Below are positions 10,641-22,377 of a stretch of 64,000 bases of DNA, piece by piece. Made by a program: the position numbers and the translations under genes. How positions within the stretch are numbered: position 1 is the stretch's first letter; the number at the start of each line of letters is the position of its first letter. The stretch lies in contig NC_088319.1 of assembly GCF_910592395.1 (NCBI RefSeq), positions 12,710,001 to 12,774,000 of the forward strand, in the 5' to 3' direction. The stretch is from Lineus longissimus. Taxonomy: Eukaryota > Nemertea > Pilidiophora > Heteronemertea > Lineidae. The notes below the pieces were generated by a model. The model searched no databases. It saw only the letters and a program-made list of their open reading frames with translations, and was not told the origin of the DNA.

Positions 10641-13449
10641 CTTGAAAATGCTGCTGGAGGAGAGTGCTAAATGGACGTGCTAAAAGCACAGCAGACGACA
10701 TCTGAGGCAGCGATTCAACCAATCGTAATCGATAATTATATTTGCTCCTGAACTGTCCTCTTCATCATTGTTATCGTTATCTCTCTTCCAGTTTGACGCG
10801 CCATATAAACATTCTCATAATATGTTGTCTGTCCAGTGCTGTGCACGTGAAATGACTACTGATGCAAGAAATTCGTGAGTGCAACTTTTCAGTATTTCGG
10901 TGTGATATCCAGTGTATTATCAGCAGTGTATGACCGGTCATACACCACCGGCTGCTATGTGTTTCGGGATCTGCCTCGTTGAAATTACTCCGGCTACTGA
11001 TGCAAGAAATTCGTGAGCGCGACCACTAGAATGTAATTCTCGGTGTAATATCCTGTATATTATCAGCAGTGTGCTACAGTGTATTATGTGTCACATATCT
11101 AACAATTAAACCTTTCTGGGAGTCTCCCCTGATAACTCATCATTACCTTCCTATTGGCTGCCCCGGAGAGGCAGAATTTAAGAACACTTCTTATTGGACT
11201 ATAGGCGACCGGATGTCATCGCGCCAAGTTCGGCTTCGGAATTCTTTCCAAGCCTTTGAATGGAGTCTGTCGGTTTAATCAAGTTGCCCTTACGTCGCCT
11301 CTCTGGCCCCAAACGGAAGTATGCCGATAAACCCATAACTTGTCCAAGCAATCCTCCCATATTATCATCAAGCTCAGCACTTAAGATCCGTAATCTTATA
11401 TCATATTGCCGTTTCTGATACGGAACAAACATTTTCGGTACTATATGTCTTTAGTATATTTTGGACATCGCTCCATCTAAACCCCTGCGCGTGAGTTGCC
11501 TTTATGATTGCCTGCTAAATGGCCAAGTTCATCCCTGGAAGTCATCGACTATGGTAACCGCCACTATTGGAACGTCACACTGCTCCTTTAGCTGATTGCT
11601 ACTGAATGGTGCAATCAGGTGGATTACCATCTGAGGGGGTCTTATTATGCGTGTCATTATCACTTCGTCGCTGAAGGCTAACTCCTTTATGCCAGCGATG
11701 TATAGCGACGTATAGCCGAAGCTCGAAAGTGCCTTTAGTTCTATCGCTCCATATATAGCGGTTGATATGAACCAAGTATGAACTAAATATTTTTTCACAT
11801 GTCTAGCTTATTATTAACTTCAGTCAGAGTGTAACTGGCGTCCATGCACGGTTCCGTAACTTCATTTCACAACAGGTGACGTTGAATCTCATATCCAAAG
11901 TATACCTTCACCTTCAATTACCAAACAGCTTGACGTTTTTTCTTACAACTGGTTTCAATTACAGTACACATTTCTCTACAATGGGAAATTCCATCTTTTT
12001 CATATGACGAGGTTTATTTAGCCCAGTCTCTGAGATCAGAGTGCAAACCCTGGGTACCGTCTTGTAATGCTTCCCCATTTTATTACTTCTTGCTTCTATT
12101 TTATAGTGCGGAGTAGAAGACAATTAAGGTTATTTTACATCTCAATCAATCCCCAATTAGGTATCATACACTAGAGTAACTCTGTGCGTAACATACACAA
12201 TTAATCAGAAATTGAGCGTAACACAGATTAGCGCAGCCAATCAGGCGTTAGCTAATCTTTCAGCCGATTCCATCTTTCAAAGCAAAATGATTCAAGATGG
12301 CGGCCAGTGTTTGCAGAGTCACGGGATCACGAAGTCACGCGATTGCGCAGGAGCTACATGTATCTCCATGCCTGTATCTGATCTCTAATAATTTCTTGAA
12401 TATGGAGGTCAGCATCACGTGACATCCATGCTGGTATAAACTGTGGTCTTCTGTTTTGGTACTCGGGACGGTCGAGATTTCAATTTGTATATGAGGTATA
12501 GGAGTAAACAAAACCTGAATCTCAAGATCCATCATATCCGGAGGTGGACAGTCAAAGTCTTAACGTAAACAACTATTTGGGATGAACTGAAAGAGATGTC
12601 CTATTTGGGAATACTTAACGTGAACGTGTGATCGGTGCTTTTGAACAACCGGGCTCAGTATATCCATCTATACATCAGAATATCACATACGTCCAGTTTT
12701 AAAACTTTTAATGTACACTAATTTGTCACAGAAAAAATTAACACTTGACAAATGTAAGTACGAAATACACTCTTATTCCTCGGCAACGCTTACGCGGTTT
12801 ATAACAAAATTACTGTTGTTTCTCAGCGACACTCAATGAACGGACATCAGGGTGAATCACTATGATCACAATCTATTGATAGTGCATTGATTACAAACAT
12901 AGGATAGTAAAGAGATGGTGATTAATGGGGATGTACCGTGAACTTGATGTTATTCATTCAGCCGGCCAGTCACGCCGATTGCACCCACCCACTCGACGAG
13001 CGCTCGGCACACGGAGGCAGCAGGACTGGTTGGGTGAAGACGTGCTCTTGCTCCTTTCATAAATAGGCAGGTTTCGCAACAGGGTTTGCAATAATGACAG
13101 ACACAGATGAGAGCCTGTCATACATGTACATATACTTCCTTATAGTAATACACGCTGTCTTTATATACAAATAATTCAACTGAATAATTCCTCTTCTGTT
13201 TAGGAGAATGTATAGGCGACTTCACTGTACATTTATTTCAAAAGCGGACAAATTTTCTCATACGATCAGTCATTTAAAAGAGTAAACCCAACCAACCATT
13301 GAATTGAACTAGTACATATGTGTTTCATGCCAACACAAAGAATAAGTATTATTTTTTGGAAAGGTTCATTTTTCTTACGACCAGTTTCCATAAGATTTGT
13401 TTCAGGGCACGGGCATCACGTTTTCGGTGTCTCAAAATCCTTCAACCTT
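10641..13449. other. Gene-free stretch upstream of the transporter pair's 3' end
   Basis: No exon supported. It holds the 138-bp duplication at 10857-11080. A TTTATT at 13232-13237 (AATAAA on the minus strand) lies about 215 nt past the stop of the 13450 transporter gene and could be its poly(A) signal. Confidence 0.5.
10857..11080 (+). repeat. 138-bp tandem duplication containing a 20-bp palindrome
   Basis: The word TACTGATGCAAGAAATTCGT starts at 10857 and again at 10995. Both copies continue to TTCGGTGTAATATCC-like and TATTATCAGCAGTGT words. In the first copy a perfect 20-bp palindrome (GTGTATGACCGGTCATACAC) lies at 10926-10945; it is absent from the second. Confidence 0.85.
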
Positions 13450-14685
13450 CTATAGCGGTTGATTGTCCAACATAGACAACAATTCATCCCCTCGTTCCTT
13501 CTTCTTCCTTTCATGCCAAAGTTTTTTCGCTGCTGATGCAAATACGATAAATGTTACGACGGTGGCGCCAATGGCGGCGAAAATTCCGGGAACCACCAGC
13601 AGGAACATCATCTGCAGAATGTACGCAAACGGAATCTGCATGGTTCTCGCAATCGATACCAAAGCCGCAGTTTCGTATTTGAGCGCCAGCGTTTGCAGAA
13701 TTTGCGCCAGCGCCGTTGCAGAGGCTGCGGAGAGAAGCCAAACCCATTGAATGAACTCCGCTGGGAAACGCCATTGCCCAAGCCCTGACGTTAGACATAT
13801 TCCGGAAAGGATCAAGACGGCGTTAGAATGCGATACTATGGTTGCTGTGGGTACATCAGGAACCTTCCTCGTGAACGTGACGGCAAAAGCGCATCCAATG
13901 GCCGCCAAAAAGGCCAATATACAGGCCCAAGTACGTGAGATTCGTTTGATGAAGAAATCGGAATCTGAACTGCAGTTGGCAAATTTTGCGCCAATATTCC
14001 GTTCACCAATCCTCACGAAAAAGAACGAATCGTTCCTTGTGAGATCCTTTGGGGCAGGAGTAGTGACGTTCAAAATTCCGTTGAATACATGTTCGTTTCT
14101 ATTGTATACGTCATCTGTTATGTTGCTGAACGAAGTCACATTAGTGTAAACTTTACTAGCGGTGTTGTTGGTCGAATTACTCACTTGATTGTCAGTTGCG
14201 TTGCCGCAATCACTTTCTGTAGCATGACCAGTCAGAAGATTCGTTAGAAATGGTGGCTGCACAGCAAAAACAACGCCGCAGACGATGACCACCATCATCA
14301 GCCCATCCAGCCAATCACAACGCTCCTTCAAGAAGACACGTCCTAGAATCCCTATGATGATTGGATACGTGAAAAAGATAGCAACAACGTCTCCGGCGGA
14401 CAGATTCCTCAATGACACGGCGAATAGGTTGAAATCTAGCGTGAAACAGGCCGCGATGGCCCAGACCCACGGGTTCTTCCAAGCGACCAGTGGTTTCTTC
14501 TTCACCAGGCAGTAGGCAGATATGACAACAAACGCAAGAAACGAACGCAGGCACGTGATCTCCTGTCCATCAATTGATGTGATGAGCTTGATACAGATCG
14601 CACAAAGGGCATAAAACAGAGATGACAGCGTGCCTAATATTACACCGATGGTTGGAATACATTCTAGATAGTCCAAAATTTCCAT
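13450..14685 (-). CDS. SLC35G-like EamA-domain transporter, copy A (intronless)
   Basis: Member of the drug/metabolite transporter superfamily with two EamA halves, most like the SLC35G group. It is a polytopic membrane protein; the substrate cannot be told from sequence. I place the start at ATG 14685 (411 aa), not at the longer in-frame ATG 14886. From this Met the protein aligns residue-for-residue with copy B (shared ...TIGxxLGxLSSLFYAL), and the site has a good AAAATGG context. The first half (about 1-140) includes LSSLFYAL, an EITC(L/M)RSF segment, WKNPWVWAIA, AGD(V/A)VAIFF.YPI and CGVVF.VQP. The second half (about 270-400) includes a short transport fold with LKYETAALVSIARTMQIPF. The loop between them is rich in Asn-X-Ser/Thr sequons and is divergent from copy B. 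A single exon suggests origin by retroposition or intron loss before the tandem duplication. Confidence 0.85.
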   Translation of the reverse strand: MEILDYLECIPTIGVILGTLSSLFYALCAICIKLITSIDGQEITCLRSFLAFVVISAYCLVKKKPLVAWKNPWVWAIAACFTLDFNLFAVSLRNLSAGDVVAIFFTYPIIIGILGRVFLKERCDWLDGLMMVVIVCGVVFAVQPPFLTNLLTGHATESDCGNATDNQVSNSTNNTASKVYTNVTSFSNITDDVYNRNEHVFNGILNVTTPAPKDLTRNDSFFFVRIGERNIGAKFANCSSDSDFFIKRISRTWACILAFLAAIGCAFAVTFTRKVPDVPTATIVSHSNAVLILSGICLTSGLGQWRFPAEFIQWVWLLSAASATALAQILQTLALKYETAALVSIARTMQIPFAYILQMMFLLVVPGIFAAIGATVVTFIVFASAAKKLWHERKKKERGDELLSMLDNQPL

Positions 14686-15023
14686 TTTAAACTTGGCTTC
14701 CAAAGCGATTTTGAGGATCAAGCAGCAGCGCCGAGACACGTCGGACAACAAGGTAAATATGCAACGAAGTGACCAGTTTTTGTTGTTGTCTGATGACCAG
14801 GGCGAGTTATTTGTTGTCAGATTAGTTCTTGGAAGGGCAGTTTTCGGTAATACGGAAAACGACCTTACCCTGTCGAAACAGAGCAATCACACAGCCCAGG
14901 TTATTGCGCAAGGTGTAGGAACGTCATAAGTATTTGAACTGCAACAAGCATACACCCTTGCCTGGCATCACAGGTATAACAGGCAGCTTTCGGAAAGCAC
15001 GAATGTATGTGGTGTCATCAAGT

Positions 15024-16316
15024 CTAAGGGTTAGAGTCAGCTTTAGATATTTGAGATGATTTGTCTAACATTGGTGTCACTTCGTTCGTGAGTTCATGAT
15101 CAGAGGTCTTGTGATCGTTCCAGAGCCTCCTTGCACTGAATGCCATGGCTCCCAGCGTTACGATTGCAGCACCAATAACTGAAAAAACACTTGGAAATAT
15201 TTTAAGAAAAGCAAGCTGTAGGATATAGGTAAATGGAATCTCTGTGGTTCTGGCAATTGATACCACAGCCGCAGTTTCGTATGTTAGGGCAAGAGTTTGA
15301 AGCATCTGCGCAAACAGAGTTACAAAAGCGACGGCTACCAGCCAGACCCATGGGAGTGGATCAGTGGGGAAGCTCCATTCTCCAAGGCCTGAAGTCAGTC
15401 CTATCCCGGCGATGGCCAGAACAGCGTTTGAATGCGACGTTATGGTGGATACGGGAACGTCTTTAACCATCCTTGTCATGACGACTATCAAAGCCGAGGC
15501 GATGGCCGAAAACATGGCCAGAAAACAAGCCCACGCATGCGGTATTCGGTTGATCAGCAAATCGGAAGTAGCCGGAGGTGAAGGTGGCGAACATTTATTG
15601 TCGAACAGTTGTATTACTCTGAATGTTTCTATAGAAGCCAACGTGATATTTTCCACTCCAGCAGTCTCTTCAGAAGACATTGAAACATTTCCACGATGAT
15701 GCAACAATGCGAAACCAGTGACATCATGAGTATTGTTCAATACGTAGCCTTTACTGCTGTTGACGTCATCGGTATAGTTGCTGAACGCATTTCCATCCCC
15801 GCCAGTGATGTTTTCGAGGCTACTTGAGGGCGATGAACACGAGTTACCCATTGTCGGTTCACCCAAGAGGTGTTTCAGAAATGTCGGCTGCACAACAAAA
15901 ACGACTCCGCAGATAATTAACAGTGTCATCACTATGTCGAGCCAATCAAACGGCTCCTTCAAGAAAACACAGGCAAGAATCTGTACGAAGATCGGATAAA
16001 TGAAAAAGATGGCTACTGCATCGCCGGCGGGGATGTTTTTCAGTGCCACAAGGAATGGGTTGAAAAGGAGAATGTAGCCAAAGGCGATGGCCCAGACCCA
16101 TGGGTTCTTCCATGCAATCAGACTGGTCTTTTTCACCAGGCAGAAGGCACCAGCCACTAGCAACCCTATAAAAGAGCGCATGCACGTGATCTCGAGTCCG
16201 TCCATTCCAGAGATGAGATTGATGCTGATCACAGAGAGGGCGTAGAACAGAGAGGATAGTGCTCCAAGCGCGGAGCCGATGGTTCGAATACATACTTGGT
16301 TCTCTTGGCAGACCAT
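15024..16316 (-). CDS. SLC35G-like EamA-domain transporter, copy B (intronless)
   Basis: A 430-aa tandem paralogue of the 13450 gene, same strand, its stop about 340 bp from that gene's start codon. It has the same two-EamA layout with about ten predicted membrane segments, and membrane blocks clearly more alike than the central loop. Conserved blocks shared with copy A are WKNPWVWAIA, AGDAVAIFF.YP, FLKE..DWLD, CGVVF.VQP, SHSNAVL..(S/A)GI and YETAA.VSIART. The central loop (about 165-265) is Asn/Ser-rich with several N-glycosylation sequons and carries a CSPPSPP stretch. Copy B has a longer charged C-terminal tail. Family assignment is by remembered SLC35G1 topology and motifs; the transported compound is unknown. 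Confidence 0.85.
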   Translation of the reverse strand: MVCQENQVCIRTIGSALGALSSLFYALSVISINLISGMDGLEITCMRSFIGLLVAGAFCLVKKTSLIAWKNPWVWAIAFGYILLFNPFLVALKNIPAGDAVAIFFIYPIFVQILACVFLKEPFDWLDIVMTLLIICGVVFVVQPTFLKHLLGEPTMGNSCSSPSSSLENITGGDGNAFSNYTDDVNSSKGYVLNNTHDVTGFALLHHRGNVSMSSEETAGVENITLASIETFRVIQLFDNKCSPPSPPATSDLLINRIPHAWACFLAMFSAIASALIVVMTRMVKDVPVSTITSHSNAVLAIAGIGLTSGLGEWSFPTDPLPWVWLVAVAFVTLFAQMLQTLALTYETAAVVSIARTTEIPFTYILQLAFLKIFPSVFSVIGAAIVTLGAMAFSARRLWNDHKTSDHELTNEVTPMLDKSSQISKADSNP

Positions 16317-17534
16317 CTTTGTTCCTTATCCGGATCGAGTTGTGACTACAGCGTACTTCTATTCTATCCTACTATATACAACTTCTCGTCGTTTCTGGCA
16401 AGCAATGCCCCCCATATCATCAAATAATAATAATATAATTATAAGCTTACGATGTCAAGTTGATCAACTGCCGCGACCACAACCTCAATGGAAAGGCCAC
16501 AACCATAATCATATTACATGTATTTCATTTGTTATCATTCATTCACCACCTGTTGTGGCAGGGACAGCCGCCAGGCGATTAAATATTTTCTACGGGCACT
16601 TTAAAGGTAGTTCTGGAATCCCCGACACTGGATGGTCAAACTCATAATCAATCCAACTCAGTTCATGTGATCAATAAACACAACTCCTGCTGCATTGTTA
16701 GTTCGTCCCTGATCTTCCATCGGTCTGGGAAAGGACAAGAACTCATCTCAGTTTGATAGTCGGGTCTGCTATTCAGCCCACTTCAACACTTGCCCAGACG
16801 ACAGATACAGAATTTTCCCTCTACAATCACAGCGTTTTATGACTCGTTCCCTTCATACACATACTGAATAAGCATCGCCCCCCAGGGGACTAGATACCCC
16901 ATCTCCTCCTAGTTATATCAGCAGCCCACAGAAGGCCCAATCAATTGATGGGTCGACTGGGGTGACTGTAACTCCCTGGAGCGCAATTAATTGATGGAAT
17001 TGTGGAATGTGCAAATACTCCTGGGAGTTGGTTAATTTCGCTGACGTCGATTTCTCCGTAGTTTTCCTTTATTTGTTGCTTAAAGCTGAACTGAACACAT
17101 TCGGTGCATGACCAACTTAAACGATCCATCAAACAATCAATTCACTCAGGTGCCCTCGAACAGTAACTTTTGCAAGTCAAGTGATATTGTGATGTTTGTA
17201 TGTAACTGTGTTATTGAAGTAAACTAAACATCAGCATGAAATTTTTCAGAGCAAAGGGCGTAGACCGCTTTCAAAGTAGCTTAGATTCCCGGTTTTGAAT
17301 TTCTTTTGAAAAAAAACCCACTGTAGTTTCAAACTGGTAGTTTCAAAAAGTCTTCATTTCCCCTCAGGAAAAATTGTCTGAATGCATGCCCATCCGACCC
17401 TGCCCTTCTCATATCTAGAAGCAATAAATTAATCACAAAGCCATTCAATGAGCCACTGCGAAACAGACGACATAAATTTAGCGTCCATTGATCGTTTTGT
17501 CACGTGCCGACAGCCTCGATCTCGAATTTACAAG
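16317..17534. other. Spacer between the transporter pair and the first ankyrin gene
   Basis: It should hold divergent promoters for the minus-strand transporter B and the plus-strand ankyrin gene. No exon or clear core-promoter motif was identified. A CACGTG E-box occurs just before the candidate first exon (near 17502). Confidence 0.4.
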
Positions 17535-20500
17535 ATGGCGACGGAGAGGTAAAGGCGGAAACCAGGATGCGAAGGTAGGCAAATTGAAAGTTATGAAACA
17601 ATGAACATCGAATCAGTTTAAATTCTGTTTTTCAATTGTACGAGAAAACTCAACCGCAAATGGCGGTGTCTCTTCGGTTGCTAGGGTAAATCCTGCGACC
17701 CTGGCCATCCAGCTCTCATGGTGATACAGTGGATACGGCTGTAGCTACAAGCATAACAGGGGCTCGCATTGCTATCGATTTTTGGTGATGATGAGCTGCT
17801 GTGTATAGATCTAGAAATTGCGTTTTTCAAATGATCTGAGTGAGAATTTACCAAGCGGTTACCGTGGAAATGATGGTTTTCCTTCTGAAATGACGAGTAA
17901 ACATGGTTTCTAGTTCGAGTCGGGTGCACTTTTGGTTCTAGGCAACGGTTTACTATCAATACGACGTTAAAGTGTTCTTTTAAGCAAAGAGAGTAATATG
18001 TAACTGGTAAACTGGGCTACTTATGTGGTATCAAAGCGTTATTCTTCCCCAAAATCAGTTTTTCTAATCGATTACTGGTATTCCATTTGCAAAATTATCA
18101 TGCAAATGGTGATGTTGTGTATAGCATTCCCTGGTGGGTCAACGGTGCTGTTTTCTTTCAAACCTCTGGATGAAACGAACCATGCCTAGCACAATATACC
18201 TTCCCCAACCCACATCTCATCGCTCTGGCATCTGTCTTTCTCAAAATTGTAAGATGGTGGGGTAGTCTCTTATGGTTTTAAAGGACTCTATATGATATGT
18301 AGTTACCGTATCATTATTTTTAACACCAGCGTGATATAGCGAGTGCTCAGAGTTCATCTTCCATGACATTTCACCAGTAACGCAATTGGTCTCCATGTAT
18401 ATCGTCCTTTTTTATATCATTTGCCATAATCGATATATACCAGTGTATCGATCAGAGCCGTTAGCTCTGTTTCTGATAGTAAGACGACCCGCCCTGTTAT
18501 CTGATTCAGGTACATTTCTGGTGAAAAGTAAATAAATAAGTTTTTTTCTCTATGCATCACCTAAGGTTGAAATCCTAGTATGTTATTCTCCAAACTCATG
18601 GCAATTTTCCATATTTGAAATAATTGGTTGGTGTCAAGATATCGTGAAAATGTCACATTTTCAAAACATAATTAAAGGTATTGGTTATATCTTGATTTTT
18701 TTCTTCGAAAATGTATCTGAGTATAGTTGTATGTAATATTGGAGGAAATGTGTAGTGTTGAATAACATGTGCGCCCATAGGCATTGCATACTCTTCCAAT
18801 CGAAAAGACTAGGCTGACCGAGTGGCTATTACTTTTGACTGAGAGTGTACATTCTTCGAAAAAGTGAGCTGTTTAGTGCACCTAGCCCATTTCAATACAA
18901 ACAAATATTCATCAAAGAGGTTGGTCATTGATGGTCGACTGAGTCATGTCGGAGCCTGTATCTTTATATCTTCTTCTTTGTAGGTCCCAAGCAGCCTTCG
19001 AGGACGCCCGGATCTTCCTCTCCCCGCTTCACTACGCGGTCTCAAACGGGGACCTCGCCCGCGTCAACGACCTGCTCGAAACGGGGTCGGACGTCAATTA
19101 CATCGGGATCGGAAGAACCGCCCTCCACTATGCCTCCGAGACCGGGAACCTCGACATCGTCGAAGCTCTTCTCGGCGCCGGCGCGAACATCAGATCTCTC
19201 ACCATCGAGTCGCATGGGCCGGGCCGAAACGCCCTGCAGATTGCCTACAGGCACGGCCACACCGAAGTCGTCCGGAAACTCATTCAGCTTGGAGCATCTG
19301 TCGAACGGATATCGCTACTCCATCTTAGTTTGTTGTTGTATGACGTAACTACGGTTGACGAGATTCTACGAGAGTGGAAACGTGATGTCAATCTGCGGGA
19401 CTGTTACAATCAGACGTCATTGCATGTCGTTGCAAAGCAGGGCTTTATCACATTGGCGAGAAAACTTCTTCAAACTAACGTCTGTCACCATACGGTGAAT
19501 GCCTACGACTGCGATGGCATGACAGCATTTTCTTACGTCATCAACGCCAGGGAACGCCTGCTTCGAAAGAGGACTGCAGCTGCGGAAGCTGCAAGTGACA
19601 GCGATGCGCCCAGGGAGCTCCCGAGTTATGAGGAACTGATGGGCAGGGGTGCCAATGACGTCAGGATGTGCAAAGAGGATGGATATATCACATTTCTGAA
19701 ATTATTGTTGGATAATGGTGCTGATGTTGGCTTGGAATTGGATGACCAGGGCTTCGGTCTATTACACAAGGCCGGTGAGAGCGGGGACATAGAATTAGTA
19801 AAGTTACTTCTTGAATATGACACGACGACACTTGAAAGTGCAGCGAATATGCTTGAAAAAACGGCTCTGTATTGCGCATGTGAGAGTGGCCATGAGGACA
19901 TCGTTCGAGCCTTGTTGGAAAAGGGCGCCAACCCGAATCCAAAATTTGACAAATATGGCCGCTTACACATTTACCCGCTAGACGTCGCTGTGCGCAGGAA
20001 TCAGTATTCGATGGTTGAAATGCTGCTTAGTAGTGGCGCAAAAACTGACGTATTTGATCCAGATGACGGGAACGCCCCCATCCATGTGGCCGTTATCAAC
20101 CAATCAAATGACATTGTTGAGTTGTTATTGACGCGAGGGGCATCGCTTGACATCCGCAGCAAATTTGACAAAGAGACAATTCTACACTTGGCATGGAAAC
20201 ACAACAACATGGCCTTGTTTGACAACCTTCTCGACAATCACCAAGGAATCATGGACAAAACAAACAAACAGGGGCAGACGACATTTCTATACGTCCTCAC
20301 CGATTTCATTCAGGGTAGATTTCATCAATCGACAATCACAGAACGCTACCTCACTCCACTCAGAGAGCTTATAAACCACGGCTGCCTATTACTGAGCCCG
20401 AAACAACATAGGTGCAGGCTGAACGTCATGAACGTAATATCTGACGTGTACAATCAAGAGAACCACGATAACCTCGGTCATGACGTCACTCGGTTCCTCC

Positions 20501-20898
20501 TCGGGGCAGCATCGGGAAGGTTCGAGTCTCTGGATGAGAAATTTCTCATCGATCTCTGCTTCTTCAGGAACGTCGACCTGCTCAAGTTCTGTCTGTCATG
20601 TGGGTATAACCTGCACAAAACAAACGCCAGGGATTCAGAGTTAGTCGCTGTTGTTGATCGGAAGCCCAGGACGCTCAAGGAGCAATGTCGGCTGGAGGTA
20701 CGACGGGTGTTGTTTAGTGTTCAGGACATAGAAATGGAAAAAGAAGAGGAACACGCCAGAAGGTCATTCAAACGTTTTGTAAATGCTTTCCATCCCCGAA
20801 AGAAGCGAATTGGGCATGCGCGAAGTCTGCAGTTCCGAAGAGTACAGGAACTTCCGGTTCTGACCGATGATGTGAAAAACTATGTGGCATTTCAATAA
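17535..20898 (+). CDS. Ankyrin-repeat protein with extended SOCS box, copy 1 (ASB-like)
   Basis: Probable substrate receptor of an Elongin BC/Cullin-5 ubiquitin ligase. The large exon 18984-20898 follows a good acceptor (TTCTTCTTTGTAG) and enters in phase 2. Its only upstream in-frame ATG (18946) lies inside the polypyrimidine tract, so I reject it as the start. The preferred first exon is 17535-17548 (CAAGATGGCG context, donor AG|GTAAAG), giving about 642 aa after a 1435-bp intron. Two other phase-compatible starts exist nearby (ATG 17570 and ATG 17660, donors after 17577 and 17685). The body has about 11-12 ankyrin repeats, including LHYAVSNGDL, TALHYASETGNLDIVEALL, GADV, TALYCACESGHEDIVRALLEKGANPN and APIHVAVINQSNDIVELLL. 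The C-terminus has a BC box (LKEQCRLEVRRVL), a basic spacer, then a Cul5-box-like tail (VQELPVLTDDVKNYV). The motif is LPVL instead of the usual LPxP. AATAAA follows at 20948. Confidence 0.8.
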
Positions 20899-20947
20899 TT
20901 GTCCTGGATTATACTAGTAACCGGTATTCACTTCAGGAATATATTGA

Positions 20948-20953
20948 AATAAA
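20948..20953 (+). terminator. Poly(A) signal of ankyrin/SOCS copy 1
   Basis: AATAAA 50 nt after the stop codon at 20898, implying a very short 3' UTR and a transcript that ends well before copy 2. Confidence 0.6.
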
Positions 20954-22377
20954 ATGTATATCATGCCATACACATGTCATAGATGAAGCATATTTGCCCG
21001 GAGTTTACCGTGAAAATAGAGTCAGTGCCGTGAAAATACAATCAGTAATGCCAAGTAAACGCAACCAAGGAAGAAGGTACATGCATATTGGTGTAAGGTT
21101 ACATGTATCTTGGCGTTCTTGCGGATTAACTAAAGATGAAAACGCCAAGATAGCACAAACGTCAAAAGTGACGTAACTTGTTTTAAACATCCGAATCGAA
21201 TAGCACTGGGTTCGAGTAATTTCAAAAATATCGAGCGTGTCAAATTCGGTAGGCTACTGTTAGTGGTAATTATGTCTTTTACCCCATTTCAAACAAGAAA
21301 TGCTATGATAGGACAGCGCGGATTACAATCATTAGTTGTGAGCAGGGTTTTTGGTGAAACAACCAATACCTCCAGCGTCTTATCAATTTCTATTCTAAAC
21401 ACCTCACCTAAACACTGAAGTGGTTTTTTTATTGCTTTAGTATTTTTCACCAACCAACTGCGGTTACGGTTGCCTAACGACAATCACTGCCACCAGAACG
21501 AGGCACAGTGCTCATACACTGTAAACTATACATCGTAACCACGGGTCTCTATACCACATACCGTAATCCGCCACCGTACAGTATAGGGATGATAATTAGT
21601 CGTATTGCTTTCTTCGGCGACTGGCGAGGAAAACATTAAAAATGTGCCTCTTGTAAGGATAGTAAAAATATTATAATAGCTCAATAGTCGATGGTAGTAA
21701 TTGTGATTTAGCCGACTGGCTGTCGGGTCTTCTCTGCATCATTGGTGACCTCTGGATAGATCATTATCTCATGGTGCCGTTTATGGATAGAGTGAGTGGG
21801 TTCGACTGAAATTCCACCAAACGATTGTCATTTGAAGTAGGCTAATTGTGATATATTCACTCATGGTACTGGATAGATAGGTTATTTTGCATGCTTGTAA
21901 CGTCTTTCGTACAGTGCACATTTACACGCGTTGATAAAATTTGAATAAAGGTCTTCTTTGACGAAATGGCTTTCTTTGTTATCACAAACTACAGTGTTCT
22001 GGTATTCCATGATTTTTTGGAACCGAGATGTTAGAAAATTATCATTGGAGAAACACAATTTCACTTTACTCTTGTTGTTGGTCAGTTCTCGACCATGAAG
22101 GTGAAGATTGGGCGCCAAACTGAAAGTCTCCTTAATGACCTCTCGTGGTCGTCTTGTCTACTCTTGGTACCCTTTTTGTCTTGTTTTACTATCAGTCCGG
22201 CTATTCAGTCAGCCCTGTCACTAGAGAGAGTATGCCGCTGGTGATGTCGATCAGTGTGATTCTTACATTAAGGCTAAACTGTCTTAAAGAGTTCCCCTTA
22301 AATGTATCTCTTAATATTTGTTGTTTTCCTGTCGTTTCAGACTGGCCTCCCCAGAAAAGGTCGGCGCCTCCGCCGAG
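20954..22377. other. Spacer between the two ankyrin/SOCS genes
   Basis: No clear first coding exon for copy 2. A polypyrimidine tract ending TTTCAG at 22340 is a strong acceptor, so at least one 5' exon must lie upstream, either here or shared with copy 1. I scanned for ATG-plus-donor combinations leaving two bases. I found only a weak one, ATG 21640 with donor GTAAGG. Confidence 0.45.

Noticed and set aside
13751-14149. 132-codon plus-strand frame inside transporter copy A
   Set aside because: Antisense shadow of a conserved coding sequence.
14686-14886. 67-residue N-terminal extension of transporter copy A
   Set aside because: It does not align with copy B, which starts exactly at the later Met, and it is not like a transporter N-terminus.
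18946-18983. ATG at 18946 as the start of ankyrin copy 1
   Set aside because: The segment from 18946 contains the polypyrimidine tract and AG of a strong acceptor, and the paralogue has an acceptor at the matching place. It is read as intron.
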